Assembly (NCBI GenBank): GCA_024233935.1
Contig: JACKOY010000001.1
Location: 248,001-312,000 of the forward strand
DNA from: Spirochaetales bacterium
GTDB lineage: Bacteria; Spirochaetota; Leptospiria; Leptospirales; Leptonemataceae
DNA: 64,000 nt
Reading direction: 5' to 3'
Of the stretch, positions 61,073-64,000 are shown piece after piece (within the stretch, counting starts at the first letter, position 1; each line of letters opens with the position of its first letter). The notes below the pieces were generated by a model, which ran no database searches, was not told the DNA's origin, and was given only the letters and a program-made list of their open reading frames with translations. Position numbers and translations under genes: made by a program.

Positions 61073-61188
61073 GCAAGAAACAAAAGAAGGCTCCTGGACT
61101 CAGACCCAGGCCAGACCGATATTCAATGTTGACGCGCCACGGCCCACCCGGACCCTGGCGCGGGGGGGATTACAATACGAGCAAATCT

Positions 61189-62700
61189 ATGTCCCGTGCC
61201 CTTCTCCTTCGCCTTCTCCAAAACTTTCAATCTCGCTTTGATCGCTTCAGCCTCCGACGTATCACGGGAGTGCATGGTGATCAACCAAAACGCCCGGTCT
61301 TTGTCCTGGGCGTGGTGCTCCTGTTTGGGGGCGCGCTCTTACTGACGCCGGCCTGGATCCAGAGCCGATCGGCTTCCAGAACTGTGACGACCGCCGACCC
61401 GGCCCTGGCGCTCTTGCCGGAAGGAGCGCGACTGGAGGGCGATGCAATTGTCCATACCTGTAGCAACGAGAGCCAGCGCAGCCTGGTGCGTCGTTACTAC
61501 GATCATTCCAGAATCTTCAACCGGGGCGAATTTGAACGCCGCCTGATCGCTGACAATGCCGCCAGCTTTGAGCGCGAACGGTGCGTCGCAGGCAGAACGC
61601 TGGTCATTCCGGAAAGCCAGGTGGGTCCCTTCCTAAATGAACCCCTGCACCGCGATCCAGGCGATGTACGCGCCATCTATCTTCAGGGCGGCAATTTTCA
61701 GCCGGGTCGTCTCGCAGCCGAAGCCGAACGCCTGCGTTCCATTGGCGCCAACGGAATTGTGTTCGATGTGAAGGACATCGTCGGCGTGGTGAACTATCGT
61801 TCCAGCGTCCCGGAAGTGGAGGCCTACCGCCGACACACTCCGCCCATCGCCAATCTGGCCAAATCAATTCACTTCCTGCATACCCAGGGCATTTATGTCA
61901 TTGCGCGCATGGCTCTGTTCCAGGACGAAAACCTCGCCATTCGACGCCCTGACCTTGCCATTCGCGACGGGGGCGCTCCGGGCGGCATTCTGCTCGTGAA
62001 AAACAAGCCGCTATGGGTCGATCCCGGTCAACCCGAGGTGCGCTCCTACAACTGGGCGATCCTTGCCGAATTGATCCGCATGGGAGTCGATGAGGTTCAG
62101 TTTGATTATGTGCGTTATCCGGCCGAAGGCAATCTTTCCCGGGTCACCTACCACGATGTGCGCACTCCGGCCGACAAGACCGGGCACCTCAAGACCTTCC
62201 TGTTCGGCGCCTGGATGCTGTCGCGTGAGGTCGATGTTCACCTGGCGATCGATGTGTTTGGCATTGTTGCCTGGGGCGAAGAGGCGGACGTGCACAACAC
62301 CGGACAGCGCATCGCGGAACTCGCGCTCTTTGTAGATGTGGTGTCACCAATGCTCTATCCATCGCATTTCAGTCGCGGCTTTCATGGCTACGCGAATCCG
62401 GCGGACATGGGTTACCACTTTTACAACGAAGGCGTCACTCGTTTTCGCGAACTGACCGGTCATCGGGTAGTTGTGCGACCCTGGATCCAGGCCTTTCGCT
62501 GGCGCGTTACAAACTTCAATGAAGACTACATCCGGGATCAGTTGCGCGGCAGTGAGTCAGCCGGGGGCAGCGGCTGGATGATGTGGAATGCCGGCAACCA
62601 GTACGACCTGGTGTACCGCGCTTTGCGCAACGCCCGCGCCGCTTCCAACACGGAAGGGCACGACGCCGAACTGTCCGGCATGCTTCCTCCCGGTCTGTAA
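61189..62700 (+). CDS. DUF4015 putative glycosyl hydrolase with LysM-like region
   Basis: Protein of about 503 residues. One N-terminal membrane anchor lies near 38-55 (VFVLGVVLLFGGALLLTPAW). A LysM-like stretch (about 98-142) has SLVRRYYDHSRIFNRGEFERRLIADNAASFERERCVAGRTLVIP. The rest is a DUF4015 barrel: VRAIYLQGGNFQPGRLAAEAERLRSIGANGIVFDVKDIVG, EVQFDYVRYPAEG, LAIDVFGIVAWGEE, DVVSPMLYPSHFSRGFHG and VRPWIQAFRW. DUF4015 is related to glycoside hydrolases; here Asp/Glu at FDYVRYP and SPMLYP are candidate catalytic sites. It probably acts on envelope glycans. Confidence 0.75.
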   Translation: MSRALLLRLLQNFQSRFDRFSLRRITGVHGDQPKRPVFVLGVVLLFGGALLLTPAWIQSRSASRTVTTADPALALLPEGARLEGDAIVHTCSNESQRSLVRRYYDHSRIFNRGEFERRLIADNAASFERERCVAGRTLVIPESQVGPFLNEPLHRDPGDVRAIYLQGGNFQPGRLAAEAERLRSIGANGIVFDVKDIVGVVNYRSSVPEVEAYRRHTPPIANLAKSIHFLHTQGIYVIARMALFQDENLAIRRPDLAIRDGGAPGGILLVKNKPLWVDPGQPEVRSYNWAILAELIRMGVDEVQFDYVRYPAEGNLSRVTYHDVRTPADKTGHLKTFLFGAWMLSREVDVHLAIDVFGIVAWGEEADVHNTGQRIAELALFVDVVSPMLYPSHFSRGFHGYANPADMGYHFYNEGVTRFRELTGHRVVVRPWIQAFRWRVTNFNEDYIRDQLRGSESAGGSGWMMWNAGNQYDLVYRALRNARAASNTEGHDAELSGMLPPGL

Positions 62701-62773
62701 ACGCAACTTTTGTCCAGGCCTGATTGCTTTCAATGCGATGGACAGCGTTCGGCTGCCTGGTCAAAAGGACACT

Positions 62774-63970
62774 ATGTCAACGGAGTCCGACCTGAGGCTG
62801 CCGGGGGAGCCGGTTCCTTTTTTCCAGCCGATCGTTTCCGTTTCCGATGGCCGGATCTACGGTTACGAGGTGTTGGGGCGGGCTCTTACTGAACAGGGGC
62901 CTGTCTCTTTGGGCCCTTTCTTTCACGGAGGCGGCGCAAGCCATGAAGAGCGCCTGCGTGTAGACCGATGCATTCGTCGCGCGGCCCTCGAAAAAAAGAA
63001 ACGGGAGGGATCTTCGGCGCGCCTTTTTCTGAACATACATCCGGCCTGGATTTATACCCGGGGCGACAAGGCTTTTCCGACCATTCAGATGGTTTCGGAG
63101 CTCGGCCTCAATTCGGAAGAGATCGTCGTCGAGATTACGGAGGAGAACCTGCTGAGCGCCGAGTTTTCGGACGTCATGCGGCTCATCGGGCGGTACCGGG
63201 AAGCCGGCGTACGCGTCGCGATCGATGACTTCAGTTATCCAAACTTCGACCGCCTGATTGCAGCCCGGCCGGCGATCGTGAAGCTCGATATGCAGTTGGT
63301 CAAGAAAGCCGCCCGCAATCTGGAGTACCGGCGCCTGACCGACTACATATCCCGGTTTGCCCAGGAGCTGGGTGTTGCCGTTTTATTCGAGGGCGTCGAA
63401 GACGTTGTAGAACTCGAAAGTGGTCTTGAGGCCGGTGCGAGCCTCATGCAGGGCTTCTATTTCGCGCCGGCCGGTCCTGACTTTCTGCCGCCCGATCATT
63501 TCCAGGACGATATCCGACTGGCCCTCAGCAATGTTTACTATCGCTCGGTCAGTCATCTGAGTGGTGTCGTACGCCTGGAACGTCAGCTCAATCGCTACAT
63601 GCGGCTCCTTACGGAAGAGCCCGGCGGGGCGTCCGACGATCTTGATACGGTGCTCGCACGCCTGCACGATCAGTTGCCTTCCACGTGCTTTCGCCTTTTT
63701 GTTTGTGACGAAACCGGCAGGCAACTTTCGGCGAATCTGACACGGGTTTCCGGCACATTCGAACGCCAGGAGCACTTTCGCGGCAACAACTGGAGCTGGC
63801 GGCCCTACTTTCTGGATAACCTGATTCGAATGCGGGAATATGATCAGGGAGTAGTTTCACACCCGTATATCGATCATGAGACCCGCCATCGCACGATCAC
63901 ATTCTCCTACCCGCTGCGCCAGGATCGCTTTTTGTTCATGGATTTTCTGGCCGGGTCGGACGCAGAATAG
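62774..63970 (+). CDS. EAL-domain protein with C-terminal PAS/cache-like region
   Basis: Protein of 398 residues. The EAL domain (about 1-250) begins FFQPIVSVSDGRIYGYEVLGRA, where EVL replaces EAL. It continues LFLNIHPAWIY, IVVEITEEN, VAIDDFSYPNFDRL, IVKLDMQLV and LFEGVEDVVELESG. The main metal and catalytic residues (Glu, Asn, Glu, Asp-Asp, Lys, Glu) are visible, so cyclic-di-GMP hydrolysis is possible. The C-terminal about 140 residues look like a YkuI-type sensor (TCFRLFVCDETGRQLSANLTRVSG). The ATG at 62774 has AAGGA just upstream. The last 30 bases of the window after it show no gene. Confidence 0.83.
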   Translation: MSTESDLRLPGEPVPFFQPIVSVSDGRIYGYEVLGRALTEQGPVSLGPFFHGGGASHEERLRVDRCIRRAALEKKKREGSSARLFLNIHPAWIYTRGDKAFPTIQMVSELGLNSEEIVVEITEENLLSAEFSDVMRLIGRYREAGVRVAIDDFSYPNFDRLIAARPAIVKLDMQLVKKAARNLEYRRLTDYISRFAQELGVAVLFEGVEDVVELESGLEAGASLMQGFYFAPAGPDFLPPDHFQDDIRLALSNVYYRSVSHLSGVVRLERQLNRYMRLLTEEPGGASDDLDTVLARLHDQLPSTCFRLFVCDETGRQLSANLTRVSGTFERQEHFRGNNWSWRPYFLDNLIRMREYDQGVVSHPYIDHETRHRTITFSYPLRQDRFLFMDFLAGSDAE

Positions 63971-64000
63971 AAAGCAGGGTCGTTTGAAGCTGCTCGCTCA

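Overview
The window is a GC-rich, gene-dense bacterial chromosome segment that most likely comes from a spirochaete of the order Leptospirales (Leptospira/Leptonema/Turneriella side, possibly an uncultured lineage). The main pointers are a Leptospira-type citramalate synthase, two copies of the DUF1564 family and one DUF1554 lipoprotein (both families known mainly from Leptospira), a BLUF-adenylate cyclase of the kind described from Leptonema and Turneriella, many spirochaete-like lipoproteins, and mostly short operons. I see no transposase, integrase, phage gene, CRISPR array or plasmid function. It reads as core chromosome with lineage-specific small genes between housekeeping genes.

Layout. 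1-9 kb: a left-truncated Na+/H+ antiporter, cimA (isoleucine by the pyruvate route), an anchored polysaccharide deacetylase, a TPR protein, two tandem CsgG-like lipoproteins, a CBS-pair protein and an OPT transporter. 9-20 kb: an NRDE protein, a fused 5-oxoprolinase, a CHASE2 protein without an output domain, a class II photolyase, a ferredoxin, DUF1564 copy 1, a LEA14-like lipoprotein, a DUF2817 peptidase and lipoproteins. 20-31 kb: a hypothetical gene-lon-thioredoxin-like run, ilvB, holA, arsC, the BLUF cyclase, folP, ribF and a STAS protein. 31-41 kb: exported protein-DnaJ-like-GH3 on the plus strand, facing gltB-hemW-DUF1564 copy 2 on the minus strand. Copy 2 carries a single-base frameshift. 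41-52 kb: MBOAT acyltransferase, STAS, Fur-family regulator, coiled-coil protein, DJ-1, VOC, DUF2071, asd, CPBP protease, and a crotonase/GerMN-like/hydrolase-like operon. 51.7-64 kb: tRNA-Thr and tRNA-Tyr with a terminator, DUF1554 lipoprotein, SPFH protein, a glycosyltransferase-membrane protein pair, GH31, a DnaJ-like/membrane/DUF883-like operon, a DUF4015 protein and an EAL protein.

How the genes work together. cimA, ilvB, asd and gltB are amino-acid synthesis genes, but they are scattered rather than clustered, as is usual in Leptospira. Several groups are translationally coupled by overlapping stop and start codons: gltB/hemW/DUF1564, dnaJ-like/GH3, and crotonase/GerMN-like/hydrolase-like. 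Light and signalling functions recur: photolyase, BLUF cyclase, EAL, CHASE2 and two STAS proteins. Envelope functions are also common: deacetylase, GH3, CsgG-like and DUF1554 lipoproteins, MBOAT, and the GT2-membrane pair.

I found no single cassette that is clearly a new defence or biosynthetic system. The items most worth a second look are the frameshifted DUF1564 paralogue, the BLUF cyclase with a complete photocycle triad, the apparent ATT start of the CPBP protease, a hairpin that would hide the ribosome-binding site of the coiled-coil gene, the tandem CsgG-like lipoproteins, and the DnaJ-like genes in envelope-type operons.
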